Part shown: positions 34,826 to 45,924 of the stretch, piece after piece
Layout: each line of letters opens with the position of its first letter
How positions within the stretch are numbered: position 1 is the stretch's first letter
Assembly (NCBI GenBank): GCA_951394405.1
Contig: OX596337.1
Span: 2,046,001 to 2,110,000, forward strand
DNA length: 64,000 nucleotides
Direction of reading: 5' to 3'
Source of the DNA: Coprinellus micaceus
Lineage: Eukaryota; Basidiomycota; Agaricomycetes; Agaricales; Psathyrellaceae
Translations under genes and position numbers: made by a program
Notes under the pieces: model-generated
What the model was told of the DNA's origin: nothing
Seen by the model: only the letters and a program-made list of their open reading frames with translations
The model's database searches: none

Positions 34826-36860
34826 ATGTCCTCCTCCCTGAGCCCCATATCCGTGGACAACACGTACGTTGGGCACTACGCTTCCTTAGCATCGTTGCTC
34901 ATTCACGCATTGACAGGATGGGCGCGGCCCTTGTAGGGGTCATCTGTGCATCGGTGTAAGCCACGGTCGTTCGCCTCTTTATCCTTGCACTAACCCACTT
35001 TCCCGACATGTCAGGCTTTACGGAGGCAAGTTGTCCAGCAATTCATTCCACCATACCATTTGTGAGCCTTCCCGCAGTGTCTTGCGTGCAAACGTGGTAC
35101 TACTTCAACCACTACCGGAACGTACGCTCCATTTCTCTCTCCCTTTTCGCTTCTCGTGACGCGTTCCGATTCTGCAGGATGTCTGGTACATCAAGAGCCT
35201 GGTTAGCACTCCCGCTAGATGATGACTACACCGCGACCAACCGCTGACGCCGTCCAAAGGTTGCTGCCGTTTGGGTGTTCGATACGACTCATCAAATCCT
35301 GATATCCCATACTGGTGTGCTCAGCTCAATGCCCCTTGCCCGTACCAGGCTGACGCGCTTCAAGTGTACTTTTACGTCGTAACAAACTACGCGAATCCAT
35401 CTAGTCTGAATTTGCTTGTATGGTGAGTCTCCGCCCCCCTTCCGCCGGCCTTGCCCCTGCTCAACCATCTTGAACAGGAGCATTCTGGTACGCACCTCAA
35501 ACCAACGATGCATCGCCTGCCACCCCTAACAGCTCGTTGCCCCAGCTCGAAGTCTTGTTTAATGTGAGTCTATATCAACGACTCGTTAGTTGAAGGGCCG
35601 TGTTTCTGAGCCGAACCAGGGATTTATCGGCCTCCTTGTTCAAGGGTAAGGGGATTCCCTTTTCCGTGTCGAGACAGCCTCTGATTTCGATCCATCAGAT
35701 TTTTGGCTCTACGAGTATGGCGACGTGAGTATCCACCTCCTCTCGGTCAGTGAGATCATAATGAGTATCGCAGTCAGCAACGACAACATCCCTCTAACCC
35801 TGACCGTCGTGAGTAGCTTTGCTGGCCTCCCATTGGGACCCGACCTGACTCCGTCTCCCTCAGGGTGCACTCGTCCTCGCCGAGTTTGGTGCGTACCCCT
35901 TGATCATCAAGCGCCGTCGACGCGTCTGACCGACTATCGATCTGCGACAGCCTCCTCCGTCGGTCAGTTCGATCCTCCCCGTATCTCCGCATGACCCCTG
36001 ACTCTAATTCAATTTAGCCTTCACGGTCAAATCGTGAGTACGACAATGGGGCCTGGCCAGCCGTCGCTCATCGCTCATCTTCCTTTCAGGATGAACTTGC
36101 AGACATGGGTAGACCTCTCCCATCTAAAGGTCAGCCGGTCTCTCACCATCTGTCGTTCCTTCCCCTAATGAGCGGTCGCCGTTCAGGGCCTCTCTATAAC
36201 AGTGAACATTGTTGGGGTCGTCGCAGATATCTTGATTGCCGGTGCCCTCTTTTTCTTCCTGCATCGGTCTAGGACAGGCTTCAAGAAGTACATCGCTCCG
36301 CTGATCCTTTGGCTGTAAATTTGCTCACTATCCTCGTTCTCGCAGGTCGGACACCATGATCAGTCGACTGGTGAGCAAATATGTCCACTCTTGTACACCC
36401 TCAGCCTCAGAATTCCCTAGATCCTCTTCACGGTCAGCACAGGGTTCCTGACCAGCATCTGCGCTGTTGCGTCCTTGGTTTCAGTGAGTCCACTCAAGCT
36501 TTTTATACTACTCATGCTGACCGTTGGAGTAGATCTTAGTCTGGGGACATACACTCATTTATGTTGCCTTCTACTTCGGCATTGGACGATGTAAGTCTCT
36601 GGCAATCGTAACCTTATTCTGTGTTTACCCCCTGCTCTGCAGTGTATAGCAACTCCTGTCTCGCAACACTGAACGCTCGCAAGAGCATACGCGGTCTAGG
36701 GGAGGAAGATACAGACGAACTCTCTTTCTCTCTCCAGTCATTCACGAAATCCGGTTCCAAGCCAATGTCATCTAGCGTACGCCCTCCACGAGCCTCCTTG
36801 CCACCCGAATCTGACGCAGTCCCGCTGTCACCTCCTACGCCTCCGCCTCAATCTCAATAG
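34826..36860 (+). CDS. DUF6534 multi-pass membrane protein
   Basis: Member of a large basidiomycete-expanded membrane family of unknown function. It begins MSSSLSPISVDNT and continues MGAALVGVICAS into VSCVQTWYYFNHYRN. Then come DVWYIKSLVAAVWVFDTTHQ, ILISHTVYFYVVTNYANPSS, LEVLFNGFIGLLVQGFLALR, LSNDNIPLTLTVGALVLAEF, LSITVNIVGVVADILIAGAL, SRTGFKKSDTMISRLILFTV, STGFLTSICAVASLVSILVW and YVAFYFGIGRLYSNSCLATL followed by NARKSIRG. The motif YSNSxLATLNARK is typical of the family. The last exon carries a soluble Ser/Pro-rich tail ending TPPPQSQ. About twelve small exons, some under 30 nt. Seven transmembrane helices are likely. No enzymatic motif is seen. Confidence 0.88.
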
Positions 36861-38418
36861 CGTCCAACGAACATATCCATTAAAATCGATACTGCTGGAA
36901 TGGAGGACTATCAATCCCGGGATTCCTGTCAACAGGAGCGCGAACCTGAAGTACGTCGAGCGGTTTCCTTTTCGACTTCATCCGTCGACCTCGTCACCGC
37001 CTTCCTCTACCCTGGTGAATGATCGCAAGCTAATCAATGTCGAATTACCTTGCAGTCTGCCGCCACCGATGGGACCTTCTAGGCCGTTGGGTTCCCCTTC
37101 AACGTGTATCTTTTGGACTCGGGAGCGACCATCTCTGCTGTGTAACATATATTCGGAACTATCTTGGAGGAGCTAGGCTACTGACATGTATTGGAAACTA
37201 TGTACTTTTTATCTCCCTTGAATGACCTAAATGAACTTTTATACCACCTCCTATGCCTATTGCAAGGCGAGTCTTGTCCCCTTAGATGTCTTGTCGTTGG
37301 AGCCTGCCATCAGCAATACCATTGTGCGCGTTCCATGTGTAAGTACGCGTAACTTGCTTTGATTCATGCCACCATGTCTACTGCCATCACTTTCGATCTC
37401 CATCGTCCAGCGGCCGCATAGGCTCCGTCCTGTACCGCAAGCTCTAGTCTCCCAACTGTTCGAGTTACTCGCAGCTAGAGATTTGCGTGCTATTAGGGAA
37501 AGGCCCGGGAAGGGGTTGGGCACCCGATGACGTGCACCGACTCGGTTTCAACAAGCCCTGACGCATGTCGAGCCCTTGGTTTATTTCCCTCCGCTCTAAC
37601 CATTGCTTGCAAACTTTTAAGTTACCTGCCCAATACTGGTATCTTTCTATTAAGCCTATCCGACCTCATACAGCTTACAGAGCCGAGCAAGGTCTACTCG
37701 GTGAGCGTCTCTAGACGTGTACTCTCTATCATCTGAGCCGCTCAGTTGACAGCGGCGTGTCAGGAGTGGCCCGCGCCATATCCGACCCCTACAAGTCTTT
37801 GATCACTAGTACAGCCTATCTGAAGGGTGGGATCTCTAAGAGATCCGATATTGAATGTTCAGTGCTTTCACCTTCCCAGTCAAAGCCAAGTCGCTGGCAG
37901 GGGTGGACAGGGCTCTGCTGATCAGCCAAATACCGCTTTCGTTGGAAAATCGAGCCTCGTGGCCTCCCTTCTTGCAAATCCCAGGGTGAGTATTTGCCTG
38001 CCTGTAATTCTGAATTGGGCAGTAAACCCCTGCGGCCCCTGGGGCTGCGATTCTTTTCATCGTCGCCACCACACATCCTCGATGCGCAGAACGAAGGTGA
38101 GCAGTGCGCCGGATCCGGAAAACACGATACCACTCCTCCTCTTCATCAGGATGTTTCATTTCCACTCTAATTCTGATAAAAGTGCGTAAATTTCCCCTAG
38201 TAACGTCTGTATCCACCTCGTGTCCGCTCGCTGACCGAATCTAGAACGACAAGGCACGACACCGCGGACTTCTACGAGTTAGGATTTCTCGAGAAGGCCC
38301 ATTGCATCTTCATTCCCCAAACCGGATTAGGATTGATCCTATCTAGGGTCCCTAGCCTTGAACCTCGATGTTTTTACTTAAATCTGTTCGCCCCCAGGTC
38401 TATTCGCTCAAATTTTCC
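36861..38418. other. Gene-poor spacer
   Basis: About 1.6 kb before the P450 gene. It contains only short open frames (60-120 codons) that I cannot tie to any family. Coding-like patches with plausible GT/AG borders occur around 37860-38110 and 38250-38400 on the plus strand. They could be remnants of a decayed gene or chance. Confidence 0.4.
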
Positions 38419-40596
38419 ATGTTCCTCTCCCCTGCCCAACTCTCGCCCCTCATGGCGTCGACGTACGTCGCGTACGCCGAGATATCTCTCGTTCTCCTTG
38501 TCCTGGTCATCTTGGTTCGGTTTCTCCGTGCTAAGCCGGCCTCTCAACTTCCTCCAGGCCCCAGAGGGTACCCGCTCATTGGAAACCTCTTGGACATGCC
38601 CACAGAGCATGAATGGCTTACCTTTGCACAATGGGGAGAAACATGGGGTACGCATCTATTATCTCCTCCAAACACCTGCGTGCGTCTTGATTGATGCTCG
38701 ACTTGCCAGGGGATGTCTGCTCCGTCACCGTTCTGGGCCAACCTCTTGTCATTTTGAATTCCGCCAAAGCAGCTTTTGAGATGCTGGACAAGAAAAGTGC
38801 CATATACTCGGACCGGCCTGTGCTGCAGATGGGCGGTGAGCTTGTCGGGTGGAAGAACACACTGGTCATGCTCCCATATGGCGACCGCTTTCGTCGTTTC
38901 CGCCGATTTTTCCACCAGATGATCGGCAGCAGCTCAGCTATCCGTAAATTCCTCCCCATCAAGGAGCAGGAGGTCCACCGCTTCCTGCGACGAGTCCTGG
39001 CCAAGCCCGAGGATCTCTCGACCCACATACGTCGGTTAGTCCCAGCTCTTTTTGCTGGTAAGGCCCCCTCGGCTAAAGCGAAGTTACAGGAGTGTCGGAG
39101 CCGTCGTATTGAAAGTTTCGTATGGGTATGAAGTCAAGGATAATCACGACCCATTCATTACTCTGGCCGATAGGGCCACGGAACAGTTCTCTCTGGCCAC
39201 TGCTCCGGGAGGCTATCTCGTTGATTTGATCCCAGCTCGTGAGTGAATTCGACGACCTTTGCGTTTCTTGCGCATTCAGTAACGGTGTTCACAGTCAAGC
39301 ACGTCCCGATGTGGTTTCCCGGAGCTGGCTTCCGTCGAACTGCAGATGCGTGGTCTCGGACGCTGGTTCAGATGGTCGACCAACCGTTTTCGTTTGTGAA
39401 GCAGCAAATGGTATGTAGATCATTTTCACTGATCCAGAGCTGGCTCAAGAATCCTCCCAGGCCACGGGAATCGCTCCCCCCTCATTCACATCTGGCTTTC
39501 TCGAGAGGAAAGACCTGAGCCCAGAGGAGGAGTTCGACCTTAAATGGAGCTCAGCCAGCCTGTACTCTGGTAAGCCTTCGGCGTCACTGACGATGACCCG
39601 CTCACCTCACATGGCCTCTATCGACTTCTAGGCGCCGCTGATACTGTGAGTTATCACCACTGCCAGTGCGAGTTGCATCGCTTCGAACTCGAGATTGACT
39701 CTATGGATCACAACAGACGGTTTCTGCTCTCTACGCTTTCTTCCTCGCCATGGCGCTGAGCCCAGAGGTAGCGATAAAAGCCCAAACAGAACTCGACGCC
39801 GTCGTCGGAACCGACAGACTCCCTTCCTTCGATGATAGAGAACACCTCCCCTACGTCAACGCCCTCGCCAAAGAGGTGTTTCGCTGGAACACCGTTGTTC
39901 CCACCGGTGCGCTCCTTTTTTTCTTTTACTCGCCTACGAACCTAACTGAATGGATTCGAAGCCGTGCCACATCGCGCGATTCAGAGCGACATTCACGATG
40001 GCCATTACATTCCCAAAGGATCATTAGTCATTCCCAATATTTGGTTGGTACTTCATAGTGGCGCTTGCACCTGTTATTCACCCCTCGAAGAGTAGCCCTT
40101 TGTACTAACGATCTCGATAGGAAGATGACCCATGATCCTCGGACGTACAAAAACCCCATGAAATTCAACCCTGACCGTTTCCTCGCGGGTGGAGAACCGG
40201 ACCCAACGGATATTTGCTTTGGATTTGGGAGGCGGTGAGTAGTATTCAGCAGGACGTCTGCCTTTCGAGACGCCTGGGAACGATGCTGAAGATATGATGC
40301 TGCAGGACCTGCCCTGGTTCTCATCTCGCGGATTCGACGGTCTTCATCATGTGCGCCACTGCCCTCTCAGTGTTCAACGTCTCGAAATGCGTCGTGAACG
40401 GTGTCGTGATCGAGCCTCTGCACGAGATGACGACTGGAACCATCAGGTACGCGTTCCTCCAGCATCTTCTTTTCGACAGGACGGGGTCTGACCACACCAT
40501 CCATACTTCGCGCTTCACAGTCACCCCAAACCATTCCAGTGTTCCATCAAGCCTCGTTCTGAGAAGGCCATTGTCCTGATCCAATCCGAGGCCTGA
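38419..40596 (+). CDS. Cytochrome P450 monooxygenase
   Basis: Microsomal class II P450 with a single N-terminal anchor: [20 protein letters not shown], then [20 protein letters not shown] and the proline hinge [19 protein letters not shown]. Helix C region: [21 protein letters not shown]-helix: [20 protein letters not shown], carrying the (A/G)GxD/E-T-T core as GAADTT. ExxR is [11 protein letters not shown]. The PERF-like region is [17 protein letters not shown] and the haem loop is [17 protein letters not shown] with the axial cysteine. The last intron (about 40450-40532) joins TTGTI to [20 protein letters not shown], ending IQSEA at 40594-40596. About ten exons. It resembles the O-methylsterigmatocystin oxidoreductase-like P450s expanded in Agaricomycetes; substrate unknown. 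An ATG at 38368 is an alternative start. Confidence 0.92.
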
Positions 40597-40668
40597 GACG
40601 AAGTATCTACCAACGGACTGCCTCCGAGTAATTGCTATCTATCTTGGTGAACTAACGCCGTCTCATAT

Positions 40669-40848
40669 ATGAAGCTTGCGGGTATTGGGAGAATTTTGCA
40701 TGTATTTTACGACAATGTAGCGCCGGAGTATCTACCGCAAGTGTCACTTGCCAATGTCAACGAGGGACATAGGCGAGTCCTGGAGCTTGAAGACCTGAAC
40801 CGAAGGCAGCCAGTCTGGATCGACAAAGCGTCGTACTACAAGGCCTAG
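40669..40848 (+). CDS. Small orphan open frame, possible gene remnant
   Basis: A 59-codon frame starting MKLAGIGRILHVFYDNVAPE and ending RRQPVWIDKASYYKA. The part from about residue 26 (SLANVNEGHRRVLELEDLNR) has a protein-like composition of charged and aromatic residues, unlike random frames. About 55 bp further on, another plus-strand segment (40903-40962, LRRRAAKIFDLAEGSIPAE) is also coding-like and is followed by a GTAAGT. I do not recognise the family. It could be a decayed gene, an exon of an unannotated small gene, or chance. Confidence 0.3.
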   Translation: MKLAGIGRILHVFYDNVAPEYLPQVSLANVNEGHRRVLELEDLNRRQPVWIDKASYYKA

Positions 40849-41013
40849 CGCACTGCGGGAAAACCCAACGCGGTCGTATCTTCGCCCTCTTAGGCTGATA
40901 TCTTGCTAAGGAGACGGGCAGCGAAGATCTTTGATTTGGCAGAGGGATCCATTCCGGCGGAGGTAAGTCAGTGTCGACCGATATACAGACGTTGGGATCG
41001 GCCGGGATCGCCT

Positions 41014-41917
41014 TCAAGAAGAAGCTGGTTTATCGACATCCATGTCAACATCGGCAGAAGGCGCAGATGGCTTGACTGGTTCGGTGATTACAGCCTTTGT
41101 CTCAGGGGTGGTCTGAGGGAGCAACACTGCTGGCTGATGAATTCCACTATCAGTCAGAGCAGCGGCGACGAGCATGGAGGTGGGATGAGCGGGGGTTGAG
41201 GCGGTATGGGCAGGGGTAGATATAGTGTGAGCGGGTGTACGAGAAAGTCCAGGAGTAGGGGTCGCCTCCACAGAGTGTTCTTGGCCTTGAGCAGCGCGTA
41301 GTTCAGCCATCCTCTTCCTTCGAAGGATCCTCTCTAGCGCTGGGCGAACGTTCCCTTCCAGTGCGGGATCGGCGAGAACACCGGAATTCTGGATGGTACC
41401 ATCGAGCAAGGAGTCGCTACGCAACAAATAGTGGTTAAATGACAATGGAGGGAAATGAGAGCTCCTCTCACCGAATGGCTTCTTGGCTCATATGCTGGAT
41501 CAGCTCGGGGAGAGGAAGCGAGCCAATTACCGCCTCTGAGAACGTCTGCGTCGTAGCTTCTCGAACTTGAGACGCGAACTTTTCAAACTCCTAGCTTGGG
41601 GACAGGATATCATGAAAGAGTACCAAAACGACGACTAATACGCACCTCACTGTCCTTGTACTTGGCCATCAGTTCCTGTCTAAGCTTGTCGATTAACCCA
41701 GCTTTCTCCCACCTGGCAGAGGTTTGCGTTCAAATTTACACAAGCATACAACGAAGACTGACTCTTGCACGAGATCATGAGGTGTAACAGGCATTCCAGG
41801 TGGATATATCGTCGAATGGATATGGTGGTCAGGATGAAGGACCTCTGCTTCCCACGTGAATGCATTTCTATTTTTGTTAGGGCGGCTATCCACGAATCCG
41901 TGCCTCCGTGACGGCAT
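41014..41917 (-). CDS. BOD1/SHG1-domain protein (COMPASS Shg1-like)
   Basis: The N-terminal half matches the BOD1/SHG1 domain found in the yeast Set1 histone methylase complex subunit Shg1 and in human BOD1. Start MPSRRHGFVDSRPNKNRNAF at 41917; the domain begins VTPHDLVQEWEKAGLIDKLR, then QELMAKYKDSEEFEKFASQV, REATTQTFSEAVIGSLPLPE and LIQHMSQEAIRSDSLLDGTI. The following ALERILRRKRMAELRAAQGQ is a basic helix. The tail has short near-repeats SRTPAHTISTPAHTASTPAH and ends VDMDVDKPASS. About four exons. It is divergent from HEM12 with 93 bp between start codons. A role in histone H3K4 methylation is inferred from family only. Confidence 0.78.
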
Positions 41918-42010
41918 GGGTCAACGTGTTCTCCCTTCTCTTCTTCCTCCCACCAACACATCGAGCGCTCCCAATTTCTGGAGCCTAGAATCGCAAAAAC
42001 TAGCTCAAGG

Positions 42011-43358
42011 ATGACATCGACGGGGTTTCCAAAGATGAAGAACGATCTCCTACTTCGTGCAGCAAGAGGTGTGCTTCATAGACCCAGCGCTTCTCCGACA
42101 AACTGCAATAACTTATATCTGATCTCTAGGCGAAAAGACCGAGCATGCTCCAGTCTGGGTTATGCGCCAAGCCGGTCGCTATCTTCCTGGTAAATTGCGC
42201 TGCCTCTCCAGCCGTGACTCGATTACTGAACGCCCCGCGATCTCCCCCAACGGTCTAGAATTCAGGGAAGTACGGAAATCGCACGAATTCTTCGAAGTAT
42301 GTCGGACACCCGCGCTCGCTGCAGAGGTTACCTGGCAGCCTGTCCGGCGGTACGCCGGGTTGCTTGACGCCTCGATCATCTTCAGCGACATCCTCGTCGT
42401 TCCGCAGGCAATGGGCATGGAGGTTCTGATGAACCCTGGTCCGTCGTTCCCTGACCCCCTCAATACCCCTGCGGATATCGAGAAGCTGAGGAAGGTGGTG
42501 GATGTAAACAAGGAACTCGGATATGTCTTTGACGCTATCACCTTGACGCGGAAAGGGCTTGAGGGCGCTTGTCCCTTGATTGGCTTCTGCGGTGCGCCCT
42601 GGACCCTGTTCGCGTACATGGTCGAGGGAGGCGGAAGTAAAACCTTGCAAAAGGCGAAGACTTGGATCTTCCAATATCCCGAAGAATCGAAAGCCCTGAT
42701 CATGCGGATTGCCGACATCTGTGTCGACTTCCTCGTCGGACAGGTTAAAGCTGGTGCCCAGGTAAGCGCCTCAATCATCACCACACTTCAGTCCTTCCCT
42801 CCCGCTTCCTCATTACAATTCAGCATGTCCCTGCTTTCAATCAGGTACACCTTGATTCTGGTGGTATAACTGACCATATCCCCCTCCACCTAGCTTCTCC
42901 AAGTGTTCGATTCCTGGGCAGGCGAGCTTGCACCCCATGATTTCGACGAATTCTCCTTCCCCTCTCTCCAACACATCGCCTCCAAAACCCGCAAACGCCT
43001 CTCCGAAGAAGGAATCCCCCTCGTCCCCGTGACCCTTTTTGCCAAAGGCGCCAACTACGCCCTCACTAAACTCTCCAAGGAGACCGAATACGACGTCCTA
43101 GGATTGGACTGGTGCATCGACCCCGTTGAGGCTCGTCGTCTCGTCGGCCCCAACAAGGCTCTCCAGGGTAACATGGATCCCAACGTCCTGTATGGCGGAC
43201 ACGATGCTATTGAGCGCACCGTGAAGAAGATGTGCGAAGATTTCCATGCGGGTGGTGGAGGCTGGATCGCGAACCTCGGCCACGGTATCACTCCAGGAGT
43301 CGACCCTGAAGATCTGCGCTGGTTCTTGGAGTGCGTACACAAGTACTCTGCTCAATAG
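42011..43358 (+). CDS. HEM12: Uroporphyrinogen decarboxylase
   Basis: Cytosolic fifth enzyme of haem synthesis, converting uroporphyrinogen III to coproporphyrinogen III. It begins [20 protein letters not shown], and an intron leads to [19 protein letters not shown]. The signature [20 protein letters not shown] is split by a second intron (about 42191-42265). Further conserved pieces: [20 protein letters not shown] with the catalytic Asp, [80 protein letters not shown] and [20 protein letters not shown]. Stop at 43356-43358. Length and order are normal for fungal Hem12, with at least four exons. No oddities seen. Confidence 0.97.
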
Positions 43359-43700
43359 AGGGCTTTTGCAGGGGGGCGTGGGGGAGGCAATTCAGCTACA
43401 CATTGTATTATAGCTAAATGACACAGGTGAACTTATTGGTACAGGTGCGACCGCGTCGACTCCGACGACTCAACTACTGGGGTGGCGACTATGAACTGCT
43501 CCGGTACCTCCACCCAAATAACGGAGGGAAAACAAATGGACGATATACGATAGTGTTATGACTTGCTAGCAAGGGTAATAAGTAGGAAGCAATGGCGAGC
43601 ACACAATGATTGGGTGGGAATTGGGGTAAATGCACGAAACACTGGATCAGAGCCGAGAACGGAGTGGATGAGTAAATAGGGATGGATGGTATCGGTGGTA
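43359..43700. other. Convergent intergenic region HEM12/CDC14
   Basis: 342 bp tail-to-tail spacer holding two 3' untranslated regions. No gene is seen. Confidence 0.5.
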
Positions 43701-45924
43701 CTAAGCCCTCGCCACCGCGACGTCTGCAGCACTGAAGCTACTGCGTCGTCGACGGATGGGACGGAGTCCTGGTCGTCCACCCGCCTTGGCAGCAACAATT
43801 GACGAAGTATTGTTGGCTACCCAGTCTGATGATGCAGCGGCCTTCTTCGAGGCGGCGGCAGCGGTAGCGTCAGTGAGGGAGGCCATAGTAGGCTGGTATC
43901 GCTTGGTGCCTGTGGCTAGTGTAGGTAGCCTAGAAGGAGTTGGAGGGACGGCAGCCGTGCGGGTCGAACGAGTTTGAGGCTTATCAGCGATAGCTGCGGC
44001 CCGGGTATTGGGTCGGGTACTAGTAGGTGCAAGTCTGGGAATCTTGTTCGGCATCGGTCGAGAGCCTTTTACTGGCGACTCTGGAGGGTTGACACGCGTA
44101 GACGCACCAGCACGCCTGACGTTCGTCTGGCCGATGGCGGAACGGGTTATCCTGACGGGTTGCTCTGAAGAGGTCAGAGTGCGAGTAGTCGTCTTGGCCT
44201 TCTTGCTAACAGGAGCAATGTTGAGAGCGGGAAGCACATCGTCTTCTTCGTCGTCGTCCAGTTCCTCCGCAACGCGCTTTGCCTTTGGGGTCTTCCTGGG
44301 CTGACCCGGGGGCGCGATGTCGCGAGCCTTTGCAGCAGCGACGGCGATGTGTCGACTTGGCGTGACGGGAGGCAGCGAAACAGTGTTCATTGGCGGGGTC
44401 ACTGGTCGATGTTCCATTTCATCGTCGGACTCCGCTGGGGGTGTTACAGGAGTGGCAACAGTTCCCGTGGCCAAAGGCGTGGGGTCCTTGACCACCACCG
44501 TCTTCTTGCACTCGTCGATAGCAGCCCACTTTGCCCACTCCAGTTGCTTCAGATACATGTACTGCTGCTGTGGCCCCACCACACTGCCGGGTCGGACGAT
44601 TCGCATGAAGGCGATGGCTTCACTGGCGGTGAATCCATACTTCCAGATGAGGTATGCGCCAATTAGAGTTCCTGTTCTGCCGAGACCAGCTTTGCACTGG
44701 GGATGGTGTGAGTAATTTATCGTTTCACCTGGGGTTACCATGTTGTTATACGTACGTGGACAGCAACTGCTCCCCCGCTTTCGATTATCCGGTCAGAGAC
44801 GTCGAGGAAAGTCCGTACAATCTCGTCAGTTGGGTTGGTACCGTCGTCAAAGTATAACTCCATGTGGTCGATGCCATTCTCAATGAACGTGTTGCGGTCG
44901 TAGAGCTCGGTGTTCAACCGCACGACTAGCTTGACGTTTCGTTTCTGGAAATGGTCAATGCAGTTCTGGAAGGGTGTTGGGAGCTTGCGCTTGAGGGCCA
45001 GGTTGCTTGAAGTGGACCGACTCAAAGACGCATGCTCATCCTTGGCTTCTTTCTGCACCTTGAGCCAAGTGCTGTCCATGGGGGACGCAAACGCCACAAA
45101 TCCTGGAGTTAACCAATTCCAATCTCCGTTCTCCACTTTCTCGTAGTATTCGTATTCTTCGATGTTGAATTCGTTCATGTCGCATAGTCCGTGTTGCATA
45201 GCTTTCCAGATTCCCCACAGGCAGTCTTGGATATTGAGGTTAAAGTCAGAAGGACCTCGTCCCGCATCTCTGAACGGCATAAACTCGAGTTCCGCGATTG
45301 GGTGGAACGCGTCCCATGGTGCGCGCCTCATGACAATCATCTGAGAGTGCGCTCAGTGGTGGGCAGGGTCGTCAGCGAAACGGGAGCTTACAACGTAGAG
45401 AGCCAGAAGTAGAGCGGCATTCGCCTTCTTCTTGGGGTCGTTTGAGGAGTAGAGGACCAGGCGATAGGTAGCCAAATCTTTATCCTAAAGATAGCGAGCG
45501 ATTCGTTAACAACACGTGTGGCAAAGCACGGCGAGTGCGTGTTGTGTCGTGCGCACCTCAAGGAGTTCGTGAATGAGGATGCAGGCCCTGTAGACCATGG
45601 CCAAGTTGAGGGGGCCCCAATCTTGGAAGAAGGAGAGATAGGGCAGCTGGTCATCGATCGTGAAATAGTAGTACAGTGCGTCTTCATCGTCGGTGGAGGG
45701 TGAAGGAGCGCCTCGCGGTCTCGAACGGAGGATCGGCCTATTTGTGGGCTCCGCAGCCAATTTATTCAAGGCTTGGGGGCCCGGCGCGGGATGGGGAAAC
45801 GTTGTGAAGTATAGCCTGGATATAGGGAAAAAAGGATGAACATCGAGTGGCACGGAGAATGTTGAAAGGGGATGACCGCTTACCTGTCGCTAAAACAACA
45901 CAGAGGCTCGCAGTTAGGAGCCAT
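43701..45924 (-). CDS. CDC14: Cdc14-type dual-specificity phosphatase
   Basis: Phosphatase that reverses CDK phosphorylation at mitotic exit and cytokinesis. The proposed start at 45924 gives [14 protein letters not shown], spliced to [20 protein letters not shown]. The N-terminal A domain has [20 protein letters not shown] and [20 protein letters not shown]. The B domain has [40 protein letters not shown] and [20 protein letters not shown], with the general acid in [15 protein letters not shown]. The CX5R signature [19 protein letters not shown] is split by an intron between His and Cys. The C-terminal tail is long, basic and Ser/Thr/Pro-rich, ending [17 protein letters not shown], as in other Cdc14 proteins. 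About seven exons. The first exon is the least sure part. Confidence 0.94.

Noticed and set aside
40488..40579. P450 C-terminus ending [20 protein letters not shown]
   Set aside because: Using the acceptor just before TCACCCC restores the classical P450 end [18 protein letters not shown], so the shorter-intron reading is a frame artefact.
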